Positions 1-7,554 of a DNA stretch of 64,000 nucleotides are shown one piece after another; the stretch's first letter is position 1; each line of letters starts with the position of its first letter. The notes beneath the pieces are model-generated. The model saw only the letters and a list, made by a program, of their open reading frames with translations, did not search any database and was not told where the DNA came from. The translations under genes and the position numbers were made by a program. Where the stretch lies: assembly GCA_963731035.1 (NCBI GenBank), contig CAVSUY010000006.1, positions 1 through 64,000 of the forward strand. Reading direction: 5' to 3'. The stretch is from JAANXG01 sp963731035 (GTDB lineage: Bacteria; Pseudomonadota; Gammaproteobacteria; Arenicellales; JAANXG01).

Positions 1-1
1 C

Positions 2-523
2 TGGTCACCAGATCTTTGGTTGTGGGCCATGAGTGCCTTGAACGTCCGTTCAGTGCTGGATATCGGATGTGCAGAAGGACATTGTATAGAGTTTTTCAGT
101 CGCTATGGATGCAGGGTCAGGGGGGTAGATGGCAGCAAATTCGCTAAAGAACACAGTTTGCTCACGGATTATCATGATGTGCATGACTTTGCTGAGGGTT
201 CCTACACAACGACTGATACCTATGATCTCGTCTGGTGTTGTGAGTTCGTGGAGCATGTGGAAGAAAAGTATGTGGACAATTTTCTACAGACCTTCAAGGC
301 GGCTCGCAGCTACATACTATTGACCCATGCCAGACCGGGAGAGAAAGGCTGGCATCACGTAAACTGTCAATTTACTGAGTATTGGGAAGAAAAACTCGAT
401 CAGATTGGCTTCGCCGTCGATTATCTGCTCACAAAATACGCTCGCCGCGTTGCCAGAGGAGCCCACTTTAAGGCCAAGGGCCTGGTATTCGTTCGACGAC
501 AGCAGAGAGGAGGCGGATTATAG
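2..523 (+). CDS. SAM-dependent methyltransferase, 5'-truncated by window edge
   Basis: The reading frame is open back to base 2, so the gene starts before the window; the first possible internal start is a TTG at base 20. The N-terminal VLDIGCAEG is motif I (SAM-binding Gly-rich loop) of class I methyltransferases. A later VWCCEFVEHV stretch resembles the post-motif-II segment of the Methyltransf_11/23 group, in which a helix ends in E-H. The product is probably a small soluble enzyme methylating a sugar or lipid-linked intermediate, judging only from the glycosyltransferase neighbours. Its stop overlaps the stop of the convergent GT60 gene by 6 bp. The substrate cannot be read from the sequence. 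Confidence 0.75.
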   Translation, partial: WSPDLWLWAMSALNVRSVLDIGCAEGHCIEFFSRYGCRVRGVDGSKFAKEHSLLTDYHDVHDFAEGSYTTTDTYDLVWCCEFVEHVEEKYVDNFLQTFKAARSYILLTHARPGEKGWHHVNCQFTEYWEEKLDQIGFAVDYLLTKYARRVARGAHFKAKGLVFVRRQQRGGGL

Positions 524-1654
524 ATCGCGATGGTGCTGGTCCAGGTATCCCTGGTTTTTGACATAAGGCCAGATCATGTACGAAACGGGTTCATCTTCGA
601 GGTACTCATCGACTTCGATGGATTGCATAGCCTTACTCAGAATCATCTTGTCATGAATGTCATGGCGAAAAATCTCTTTTTCATCGATATTCTTCAGCGT
701 AAAAATCCAATACACATAATCATCCCTGTCCTCGATCTTCGATACATCCAAATGTACTGTCTTACGGAATCGCATCGGTGTCGGTTTTCTACGGATTCTC
801 TCGCTAAAGTCAATATCTACGTATCGCTCAAAGTCAGACAGAGACCGTTCCTGACCTAAACCGTATTTTCCTAGTGATCTGTGATCACCTACCAGCAGAG
901 TCTTAAGCCTGTCGATGGCTATTTCATGCGAATCGGCTTTATGATCGTCCCAGTGATTTCTCATTTTGTGTTTGTATCTGTGCCAGATGACGTCTTTGTT
1001 TGGACAATAGAAATCATAACCGTGCGTAAAACCTCGTGCTGCCAAATTGATTTCCTCTCCGGCGAAATATAGATGGGGATCATATTCAACTTCCTCGCAA
1101 AAACGGCCCAGCGTGAAGATCTGCCCGGCGGCGATAAACCGGCTCTGTACACAACGGTCGTCAGCTTCGACAATCTCTGTCCTCAAATCTGTCGTAAGGT
1201 CTTTTCTTATCCGGTTCAGCTTCAACCGCTGAATGCCCCTGTCTCTAGTGAGGTTGTCCTTTCCATTGATGGTCTCGAAAGGTGCGGGATAGGTGGTCAA
1301 GAGGGGCTTGCTGCTGTCGACAGATCGAATCATTCTCAAGTATCGGGTATCCCATTTCGGAGAAAAACGTGTATGCGCATCGATCTGTAGCGTGTAGTCC
1401 TCACCCTCGTAGAGCCGGTTGGTCTGGTTTCTTGCCCAGCAGCACCCGCCGCTGTCTTCGTAATAATAAGACGCAATGCGAAATCTGGGGTCAGTTGCAA
1501 AGGCGTCTAGATCCGTATACGTGTGATCGTCGTATTGCCAGCAAATCCCGAATCGTATCCTCTCCGGACATGCCGAATTTTCCAATGCGCTCTTTATCGT
1601 ATTGGGCAGGTCTACGTCTCGGTACGACGCAATCTGAACGAAGATTTGCTCCAT
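518..1654 (-). CDS. GT60-family (Skp1 GnT1-like) GlcNAc transferase
   Basis: The 378-residue product matches the GlcNAc glycosyltransferase family (GT60), whose eukaryotic member adds GlcNAc to hydroxyproline of Skp1. Visible hallmarks are the start IFVQIASYRD, FGICWQYD, GGCCWARN, the metal/nucleotide-sugar stretch LQIDAHTRF, FAGEE, and FTHGYDFYCP followed by VIWHRY. The same motifs occur in the central part of the 1171-residue fusion at 7551-11066. The C-terminal ~60 residues contain a small YW-rich helical module also found after the GT60 part of that fusion. I chose ATG 1654 because GT60 homology begins there; upstream in-frame codons run into the neighbouring gene. It lies 14 bp after the stop of the 1669-2781 gene, so the two are probably co-transcribed. 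Cytosolic action on a protein or peptide acceptor is inferred. Confidence 0.8.
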   Translation of the reverse strand: MEQIFVQIASYRDVDLPNTIKSALENSACPERIRFGICWQYDDHTYTDLDAFATDPRFRIASYYYEDSGGCCWARNQTNRLYEGEDYTLQIDAHTRFSPKWDTRYLRMIRSVDSSKPLLTTYPAPFETINGKDNLTRDRGIQRLKLNRIRKDLTTDLRTEIVEADDRCVQSRFIAAGQIFTLGRFCEEVEYDPHLYFAGEEINLAARGFTHGYDFYCPNKDVIWHRYKHKMRNHWDDHKADSHEIAIDRLKTLLVGDHRSLGKYGLGQERSLSDFERYVDIDFSERIRRKPTPMRFRKTVHLDVSKIEDRDDYVYWIFTLKNIDEKEIFRHDIHDKMILSKAMQSIEVDEYLEDEPVSYMIWPYVKNQGYLDQHHRDL

Positions 1655-1668
1655 TACGAAGGCAACCG

Positions 1669-2781
1669 CTAAGTGATACTGTGACCAGTCTCTACCGCCA
1701 GCAAATCGCCGGCGCGGAAATAAAACGAGCTCATTTCCGAACCTGCACACTCCAAATACACCAACTCTCCGGGGTTTTGAGACTGGTTCTGGAGGGTTGT
1801 TTCCAACAATTCAATGAGAGGGCTATCGGGTTCGGATAGAAACGTTAGTGGACTCATCCCGTCAATATGAACCACGACCTCTACGTTTTGGTCGCTCACA
1901 TCAAGCTTGTAGTCATTGCGGTGAGTTTCGTATGAATCCCGGGCTTGGCCACGACTTTGTAGTTTCCTTTGCAACTTATCTCGAGTATCTCTTATCTGAT
2001 CGTAACCTGCCCGAAGGTTGCCATAGTGGAAGAGAATATCTTCCGATTGTTCGGACAACGCCAGTCCAGGGATATCGTCCACGCTGCCGGCCTCCAGCGC
2101 GTCGAAAAGAAGTGTCTGTGGCTGCGTCAGGTGCCGGCGTGGGTCAGGCGTTGCTACCGGGTCACTCCAGTCACGATCAAGGGCAGATTCGAAGTCATAT
2201 TTCTGTTGGCTCGAAAACCCCTTCAACTCCCGATAGCATTTGCGTATTTCCGTCATGTAAGCGTCGGGAGACTTCCTGAATCGGGCGAGAGAAAACAGCA
2301 AATACTTCTGTTGTCGCAAGTGACTCAAAGCACTGACCACATAATATTCCCAAAGCGCGAGCCCAAAGTGCAGCGGAAAACGCCATCGATCCTGCAGTCT
2401 TACTGCACATTCCAATGGTTCGCCGTAGAAGAAGATACAGATCGGGTCGTCAAGTTCCCGATACCATAGCGGGGCGAAAAAGCATAGCAGCGGATCTACC
2501 AGGACACGGGGAGAGTCATCCGTGAACTCGCGAGCAATTTCCCTTGCTGTTTGAGTGTAGTCCGCGTCGTCAAACAACTGGTATCCGTATCTGGCCAACT
2601 GAAACCATGACTTTTGGTGGTCTCGCAAGATCTTTTCGTGCAGGTCCTTTACTTGTAGCGACTGAGGTACGGGTCTAATCGCTACACTGCCGGCATTGGC
2701 GGTGTTGAATAGATGACGATCCCACAGCTCCAATACAGCGTTCGGGACACCTTCGGGCGTTGATATCACCAAGTCTGGCAT
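1669..2781 (-). CDS. Sulfotransferase-like protein lacking the P-loop, with C-terminal shared module
   Basis: 370 residues. The central part (VDPLLCFFAPLW, then a proline-rich strand, FPLHFGLALWEYYVVSALSHL and YLLFSLARF) follows the layout of a bacterial sulfotransferase family whose members normally open with a G-x-x-R-S-G-T PAPS-binding loop. Here the N terminus (MPDLVISTPEGVPN) has no such loop, so PAPS binding is doubtful. A charged coiled-coil-like segment at about residues 255-290 leads to a ~68-residue C-terminal module (from VEVVVHIDG to LLAVETG). A homologous module sits at about residues 610-680 of the 1171-residue fusion downstream. It is a likely operon partner of the GT60 gene 14 bp away. 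It could be a pseudo-enzyme or acceptor-binding subunit; the function is inferred only. Confidence 0.6.
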   Translation of the reverse strand: MPDLVISTPEGVPNAVLELWDRHLFNTANAGSVAIRPVPQSLQVKDLHEKILRDHQKSWFQLARYGYQLFDDADYTQTAREIAREFTDDSPRVLVDPLLCFFAPLWYRELDDPICIFFYGEPLECAVRLQDRWRFPLHFGLALWEYYVVSALSHLRQQKYLLFSLARFRKSPDAYMTEIRKCYRELKGFSSQQKYDFESALDRDWSDPVATPDPRRHLTQPQTLLFDALEAGSVDDIPGLALSEQSEDILFHYGNLRAGYDQIRDTRDKLQRKLQSRGQARDSYETHRNDYKLDVSDQNVEVVVHIDGMSPLTFLSEPDSPLIELLETTLQNQSQNPGELVYLECAGSEMSSFYFRAGDLLAVETGHSIT

Positions 2782-2815
2782 GGTTCTGTAATTTGCCTTT
2801 CGTAATCGAGCCCCA

Positions 2816-3178
2816 TTATACCTGGTTGAGTCGAGTGGACTCTTGACGAGCCTCCTCCTGGGCCGAGCCTACATGACTGGAATCTATGACATAGAGGTAA
2901 AGCCAGCGGTTAATATGATTGTCAGGCGGCCGCATGACATTGAACTCGTTCCTATAATTGAAACTCATCGGCGCAGTATCTACTGATCTCATTTTGCAAA
3001 ACAATGAGACATGTTCTGAGAAAAGCGGTGTTTCAACATAGGCGGGAACCTGGCGTTTCTGTGTTGCGCGAAAGGTTGCTATGATGTCAACCGGGAGTTG
3101 TCCTTGTCGTTCTGGCGATAACGATATACCAAGACAGCAAATCATTGACTCGCACAACCGCCATATTATGTATCGCAA
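2816..3178 (-). CDS. Uncertain small ORF in a 360-bp gap
   Basis: An open frame of 120 codons fills the space between the 1669-2781 gene and the divergent GT92-like gene, and overlaps the first 34 bases of the latter. I recognise no domain. Its composition is not obviously non-coding, but there is no convincing ribosome-binding site. If it is not a gene, bases 2782-3144 are simply the divergent promoter region. Confidence 0.25.
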   Translation of the reverse strand: MRYIIWRLCESMICCLGISLSPERQGQLPVDIIATFRATQKRQVPAYVETPLFSEHVSLFCKMRSVDTAPMSFNYRNEFNVMRPPDNHINRWLYLYVIDSSHVGSAQEEARQESTRLNQV

Positions 3179-4236
3179 GAAATGAGATGCCGTTTTCGGA
3201 AGAATGGCTGGAGTATCATTTGGGGTTGGGAATCGATCGGATATATTATGTCAGTACGGATTCCGACTTCCACGAGGTCCAACGGTGTTTCGGTAACAGC
3301 AGGTATCGGTCCGGCGTTGAGCTATTCCATTTCGATACATTTACGCCGGGATGGCAGATTCGTTGCTATAACCAATTCCTTCCGCTGATTCAGGAGGATT
3401 GGATACTTGTTATCGATCTCGATGAGTTTCTCTATTTAAGCCCCTTTTCCACGATACAAGACTTCCTAAGCAGCTTTCCCGACTATATAGGGCAAATTCA
3501 GTTTCCATGGCTGATTTTGATGTCAAAGGAATACTGCGGTGATCGGGTGCTCGAAATCGCAGGACAGGCAGAAAAACATATCTCCGACCATGTAAAAAGT
3601 ATGGTCTTTCGACAGTGCACCACCGGACTGGGTGTCCACTCGCATAATATTAGTCAATTCAAAAGTTGTCTGAGCTCGGGTGTAGTTACGGAAAGAAAGG
3701 ACAGGCACGAGTTGTTTCTAACGGACACCGCTTACTACCACCAACACCCTTTTGTTCTGCACTTCTTCTCTCGAGGGCACTATGACGCCCTGAACAGGAT
3801 TATGGATCACCAATTCTTCAACAGCAAAAATGGTGAGCGGGAAAGGAGCAGGGTCTTGGATTACTTATTGAATGAGCCAAGCTGGTCAAACATTCCAACG
3901 CGCTATATGTTGATGGAGTTCTATTCGACGTTAACTACGGTCGATACCCGATGCGAGGATTTGCCAGAACTTGAATCGAAAACGGACTTGGCGCATCTCA
4001 AAACAATATTGCTCAGAAACATCAAGAAAGTGATCGAATGTGATTGGGTCGACCTGGAAGCGTTGGAGACGTCATTTGAAAACCGCTTCCATCTCTCTGA
4101 GAAATTGGCGACTCAGAGCCTATCTGGGCTTTGCACTTTAGATGACTATAGGGAGTGCAGGACTCAGTTGGAATATGTCGACAAATTGAGGAAGTCGTTG
4201 CAAGGCAGCCAAGATCCGACGACAGCCCGGCGATGA
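3145..4236 (+). CDS. GT92/Glyco_tranf_2_4-like glycosyltransferase
   Basis: 363 residues. The N terminus AILCIARNE, the first-helix WLEYHLGLGIDRIYYV, and the acidic metal-site stretch WILVIDLDEFLYL are the standard layout of the DUF23/GT92 and Glyco_tranf_2_4 group, GT-A enzymes that read a nucleotide sugar through a D-x-D. A His/Ser-rich HSHNISQFK and the YYHQHPFVLHFFSRGH segment correspond to the acceptor-side His motifs of the group. The start is a TTG at 3145; no ATG precedes the conserved strand. It is convergent with the sulfotransferase gene at 4274. The same fold forms the N-terminal domain of the radical SAM fusion at 45.8 kb. The sugar and acceptor are unknown. Confidence 0.75.
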   Translation: MTRTTAILCIARNEMPFSEEWLEYHLGLGIDRIYYVSTDSDFHEVQRCFGNSRYRSGVELFHFDTFTPGWQIRCYNQFLPLIQEDWILVIDLDEFLYLSPFSTIQDFLSSFPDYIGQIQFPWLILMSKEYCGDRVLEIAGQAEKHISDHVKSMVFRQCTTGLGVHSHNISQFKSCLSSGVVTERKDRHELFLTDTAYYHQHPFVLHFFSRGHYDALNRIMDHQFFNSKNGERERSRVLDYLLNEPSWSNIPTRYMLMEFYSTLTTVDTRCEDLPELESKTDLAHLKTILLRNIKKVIECDWVDLEALETSFENRFHLSEKLATQSLSGLCTLDDYRECRTQLEYVDKLRKSLQGSQDPTTARR

Positions 4237-4273
4237 CCAAAAAGAATCAAAAAACGCTTGAGTAACCGGACAG

Positions 4274-4996
4274 TTACTCCAGATAGTCCCGATCCGAATA
4301 GCCAATACGGCCTTCAACACCCCAGTCCAGTTCCTCCAGAATGAAGCGCAAATCGTCTTCAGAAATAGGAGCATACTGTGGAGCGGCGTACTCGTCTTCG
4401 TGCGCCCGGCCAAAGTGTTTTCGCTCGCCCAGGACGGTGACGTGTTTTAATTGGATTTGATATCGATGGGCGATTGCGCGAAGAGAGTCATTATCGTCCC
4501 TGATTGTCTCATAGTTCACGTAGCATACATTGTCGACTCGATCACGAAGGTTTAGTAAGTGCTGGATCTTCATCGATCTCAAACGCAATAGGTTTTGCGC
4601 CTCTTCGATGAACCAGTAGCTATCGTGGCGGTCCGGCCAATAGCGATTGAGTCTGATTCTTTCGAATGAATGCCAGGGCTTACGCAAAAAGTCAGACAAA
4701 GCCAGACCCCAATGGTCTCCCGCATGATACGGTCTGGCGTTGATGGAGCGGACCCAGTCGAAAGGATTCCGGAATAAGCATACAAAAAGCGTATCCGCAT
4801 TGTCGCTCAGAGGCCGAATACATTGGTAATCCGTTGATTGGTTAGGTCGGCATCTGGGATAATGATCTTTAATAAACCAATGCTTCCCGCCGTAGGCTTT
4901 CGTCATCTCGATGTCGTCGAAGTTCTTGGTGATCAAACCGGCTACGTAGTTTGTGCCGGAACATCGTTCACCGAAGAGCTGCACATGCGTGATCAT
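4274..4996 (-). CDS. P-loop sulfotransferase
   Basis: 240 residues, starting at ATG 4996 behind an AAGGGA-like ribosome-binding site. GERCSGTNYV at residues 9-18 is a 5'-phosphosulfate-binding loop of the sulfotransferase superfamily, and LFVCLFRNPFDWVRSI is the 3'-phosphate-binding strand and helix with its conserved R-N-P. Together they predict transfer of sulfate from PAPS to a sugar or protein hydroxyl in the cytosol. It is divergent from the second sulfotransferase at 5166 (169-bp spacer holding both promoters). It lies next to glycosyltransferases and an exported Pro/Thr-rich protein, so a glycan or glycoprotein acceptor is likely. I cannot identify the acceptor. Confidence 0.8.
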   Translation of the reverse strand: MITHVQLFGERCSGTNYVAGLITKNFDDIEMTKAYGGKHWFIKDHYPRCRPNQSTDYQCIRPLSDNADTLFVCLFRNPFDWVRSINARPYHAGDHWGLALSDFLRKPWHSFERIRLNRYWPDRHDSYWFIEEAQNLLRLRSMKIQHLLNLRDRVDNVCYVNYETIRDDNDSLRAIAHRYQIQLKHVTVLGERKHFGRAHEDEYAAPQYAPISEDDLRFILEELDWGVEGRIGYSDRDYLE

Positions 4997-5165
4997 AAGT
5001 GTCCCTTTCGCCTACATTATCGGTGCAGAGAGGCTTAACAGCCGTGATTCCTGCGTGTCTGGGTCAACACCATCATTGCCATCTCTAACGTAGTCGATTC
5101 CGGCATAAGACAAAGATGTTCTGCTTTGTTTATCATGGGGATCAGAAAAAGAAAGAGCTCGAAGA

Positions 5166-5828
5166 ATGCCAGTATACCGTGAGACCGAATTGATCCACAT
5201 CCATATTCCCAAGACCGCGGGAACGGCAATCGAATCCTTTTTTCACTCGATAGGAGATATGGATTGGGGCCTGGATTCCTGGCTCGGCGAGAAGTACGTG
5301 GGTGAGCGATGGTACGAATTCCAACATCTCACCATATCGGAGTTTTTCAGTTTTACCGGTGAGGAATTTTTACAATTCGGTTCTTTCGCAGTGGTGCGCA
5401 ATCCCTACTCCAGATTGATCTCGGAGTTCCTTTGGCGACGTCAGTTGAAACAACGGCCTAACTCCACCTTGATTCATTTTGATTCATTTGAGGATTTTAT
5501 CCGGGCTATCCCGTCGGATATTGACAGCAACTGGCAATCCTACTTGAACGCTGCGGACAAAAGAGAAAGCAATTTGTGGATACATTTGCGTCCCCAGCAT
5601 CACTATATCTGCGGGGAAGATGGTAAGCGGATTGTGCGGGAGATACTGCAATTTGAACGTCTGAAACCTGAGTTTGATCGACTGCTTGATCGCTATGGGT
5701 TGAGCACCGACTCAATTCGAACCCCTGAAGAGAAGAGTTTGGAAAGGTTTTTTGACAGGGGTCTTTTTGACCAGGTTAATGAGATTTACGCCCGGGATTT
5801 TGAACTGGGTCGCTATCAAATCCTTTGA
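5166..5828 (+). CDS. Sulfotransfer_2-type sulfotransferase
   Basis: 220 residues. IHIHIPKTAGTAI at residues 9-21 is the unmistakable 5'-PSB loop of the carbohydrate (HS2ST/HS6ST/chondroitin-like) sulfotransferase group, and FAVVRNPYSRLISEF is the 3'-PB motif. The length equals that of compact bacterial members, and no signal peptide or membrane anchor is visible, so it is cytosolic. It is followed on the same strand by the exported SPTT-repeat protein (133 bp) and the fucosyltransferase-like gene, forming a probable three-gene unit. That context suggests sulfation of a glycan attached to, or made for, that small protein; this is inference. Confidence 0.85.
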   Translation: MPVYRETELIHIHIPKTAGTAIESFFHSIGDMDWGLDSWLGEKYVGERWYEFQHLTISEFFSFTGEEFLQFGSFAVVRNPYSRLISEFLWRRQLKQRPNSTLIHFDSFEDFIRAIPSDIDSNWQSYLNAADKRESNLWIHLRPQHHYICGEDGKRIVREILQFERLKPEFDRLLDRYGLSTDSIRTPEEKSLERFFDRGLFDQVNEIYARDFELGRYQIL

Positions 5829-5960
5829 TCCAGGTCGTCTGGAGCGGCCCTGGAGACACTGGGAGTCGTTCCGGCCATCGTGCCTTTCGGAGGATATAGT
5901 TGCATCTAGAGCTGCTTGGCTGTAATGTCGGCCATCACGTGTATCATCAGAGTCCTCAAA

Positions 5961-6272
5961 ATGTCCAACGACGGCTCAGAAAGTAAGGGAAAGAAACCCG
6001 AAAACACGGGTGTCAGCGGTCGCAGAAAATCGATGCGTCGCATCCTCGTTGGCGGGGGAATTATTTCCGCGGGCGCCCAGATACCCGGGAAGTGGGGCCG
6101 CCCGGCCGTCACGAGCGTCATACTTCCCGCCCATGCGCAAATGTCCACGGCTTCGCCCACGACTGCGCCTACGACTGCGCCTCCCACGACGTCTCCCACG
6201 ACGTCTCCCACGACGTCTCCCACGACGTCTCCCACGACGTCTCCCACGCAACCGCCTACGGCCGGAGGATAG
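5961..6272 (+). CDS. LPAHA-signal exported protein 1, Ser/Pro/Thr repeat tail
   Basis: 103 residues. A basic N terminus with twin Arg (R26-R27) and a Gly/Ala-rich hydrophobic stretch is followed by W45-x2-P48-x-V50-x2-V53-x-L55-P-A-H-A59, the motif shared with four other proteins in this window. A59 ends an A-x-A signal-peptidase-like site. The mature part is almost only Ser, Pro and Thr: SPTT units in tandem, then a short Gly end. I chose ATG 5961 because the sister proteins have a similar polar lead; in-frame TTG 5916 and ATG 5925 are alternatives, and the GGAGG at 5889 fits none of them well. A mucin- or extensin-like tail beside hydroxylase, glycosyl- and sulfotransferase genes makes it a candidate modification substrate. 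Confidence 0.7.
   Translation: MSNDGSESKGKKPENTGVSGRRKSMRRILVGGGIISAGAQIPGKWGRPAVTSVILPAHAQMSTASPTTAPTTAPPTTSPTTSPTTSPTTSPTTSPTQPPTAGG
6180..6252 (+). repeat. 12-bp tandem repeat encoding SPTT
   Basis: The 12-mer TCTCCCACGACG repeats in register four times with flanking degenerate copies (first unit CCT-CCC-ACG-ACG, last unit ending CAA). It encodes Ser-Pro-Thr-Thr within the exported protein. The identical third-codon bases show recent slippage or unequal exchange, so copy number is probably variable. Confidence 0.9.
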
Positions 6273-6327
6273 CTTTTGGATGAGTGTTCGAGGTGTTGCG
6301 GCACTTGGATTGGCGCTCGGTTAGTTA

Positions 6328-7554
6328 TTGGCCGGCTCGGAACGAATCCTTCCTGAACTGGTTTATTGGAATCCTTTTTTAATTAAAGACCAGTTTACTC
6401 AACTCAATCGACATCGATATGTCAGTTTTGATGTCGATCGGGGCGGCTTAAATAATATTCGGCTGGTTTTGGAGTATGTGGCGGTTATTGCCGCTATCAC
6501 GGGACGCACCCTGGTTTTACCACCTCCGCAGCCCTGGTATCTCATCAACAATGGACCGCAACACCTGGGTAAGCAAGAGGGTGTGACGGACATCGGGGAG
6601 ATATTTGATATTTCCGCATTACGGCAGGCGATATCCGTTCAGACCACGCAAGAGTTCATAGCAGAGTCTGCTGAACATTTGTCGATCCCCACCGACTTCC
6701 AGTTTGAAGGCATCTTTGACTCTCAACCGGATATCTGGATGCGGTGGCAGAAATGGTTGTTCGACAATACAGTGGTTCCAAAGGGTTGGAACCCCTATGA
6801 AACGGTGATTTGTTATCCGGACATTTCGAGCGCAGATACAAACTCAGTTTCCGAACGCTACATCGACGGTCGGCAGTTCATTGAATTTACTCCACAGATG
6901 AATGCTGCTCCGGTCATCCATTTCCCCAGCAATTCACAACATCGTTCCCTGGGTCCGGTGGCGACAATGCTGATCGGTGTCGACGATCGCGGCCCCAGGC
7001 TTACGAGGCGGTTGATCAAGCATCATATCCGGTATCGTCAGGAAATTTTTGAGCTGGCCAGTGAACTCGTCTCAAGTCTCACCCTCTATGGATATACCGC
7101 TCTTCATATCCGGCGTAATGATTTTCAGTACAAGCAGACCCGCACCCGGGCCAACGTGATCTGGAATAACGTAAGAGATCTTCTGGAGAGCGACTGTCCG
7201 ACCTATATCGCAACGGACGAAATGGATGAAGGGTTTCGAGATACGCTTCGATCGAACAAAACTGTGTTTTTCTGGCAAGACATCACGCAACATTATGCGG
7301 GGCCGGCGATTCCGGAGAAATACATCGGTCCCATAGAACAGTTGATTTGCGCAGGAGCCAGACGATTTATCGGAACGGATTTATCCACGTTCTCTTCCTA
7401 TATCGCCCGCCTGCGCGGATATATCCGCGCCCCGGATACGGCTTCTTACTATCACACCGAAAGCTACTCGGAACCGCTGGAGGCGCTGGACCCTGATCAA
7501 TTCAACGGTAGGAGCTATTTAAGGGAAAATCCGTTGTATTGGTTGGACTGTTAG
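6328..7554 (+). CDS. GDP-fucose O-fucosyltransferase-like protein
   Basis: About 408 residues from a TTG at 6328 (an in-frame stop at 6322 precludes an earlier start). GGLNNIRLVLEYVAVIAAI followed by TGRTLVLPP is the N-terminal GDP-fucose-binding region of the O-FucT (PF10250-like) group. ALHIRRNDF carries the H-x-R of the catalytic site. YIATDE and RFIGTDLSTFSSYI are the C-terminal Rossmann motifs. Eukaryotic relatives fucosylate Ser/Thr of secreted proteins or glycans; bacterial members are mostly uncharacterised. It starts 55 bp after the SPTT protein and overlaps the stop of the convergent 1171-residue fusion by 4 bp. Fucosylation of the SPTT tail or its glycan is an inference. Confidence 0.75.
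   Translation: MAGSERILPELVYWNPFLIKDQFTQLNRHRYVSFDVDRGGLNNIRLVLEYVAVIAAITGRTLVLPPPQPWYLINNGPQHLGKQEGVTDIGEIFDISALRQAISVQTTQEFIAESAEHLSIPTDFQFEGIFDSQPDIWMRWQKWLFDNTVVPKGWNPYETVICYPDISSADTNSVSERYIDGRQFIEFTPQMNAAPVIHFPSNSQHRSLGPVATMLIGVDDRGPRLTRRLIKHHIRYRQEIFELASELVSSLTLYGYTALHIRRNDFQYKQTRTRANVIWNNVRDLLESDCPTYIATDEMDEGFRDTLRSNKTVFFWQDITQHYAGPAIPEKYIGPIEQLICAGARRFIGTDLSTFSSYIARLRGYIRAPDTASYYHTESYSEPLEALDPDQFNGRSYLRENPLYWLDC

Noticed and set aside
6180..6252. CRISPR-like short repeats
   Set aside because: Units are 12 bp, contiguous without spacers, and encode SPTT in frame.
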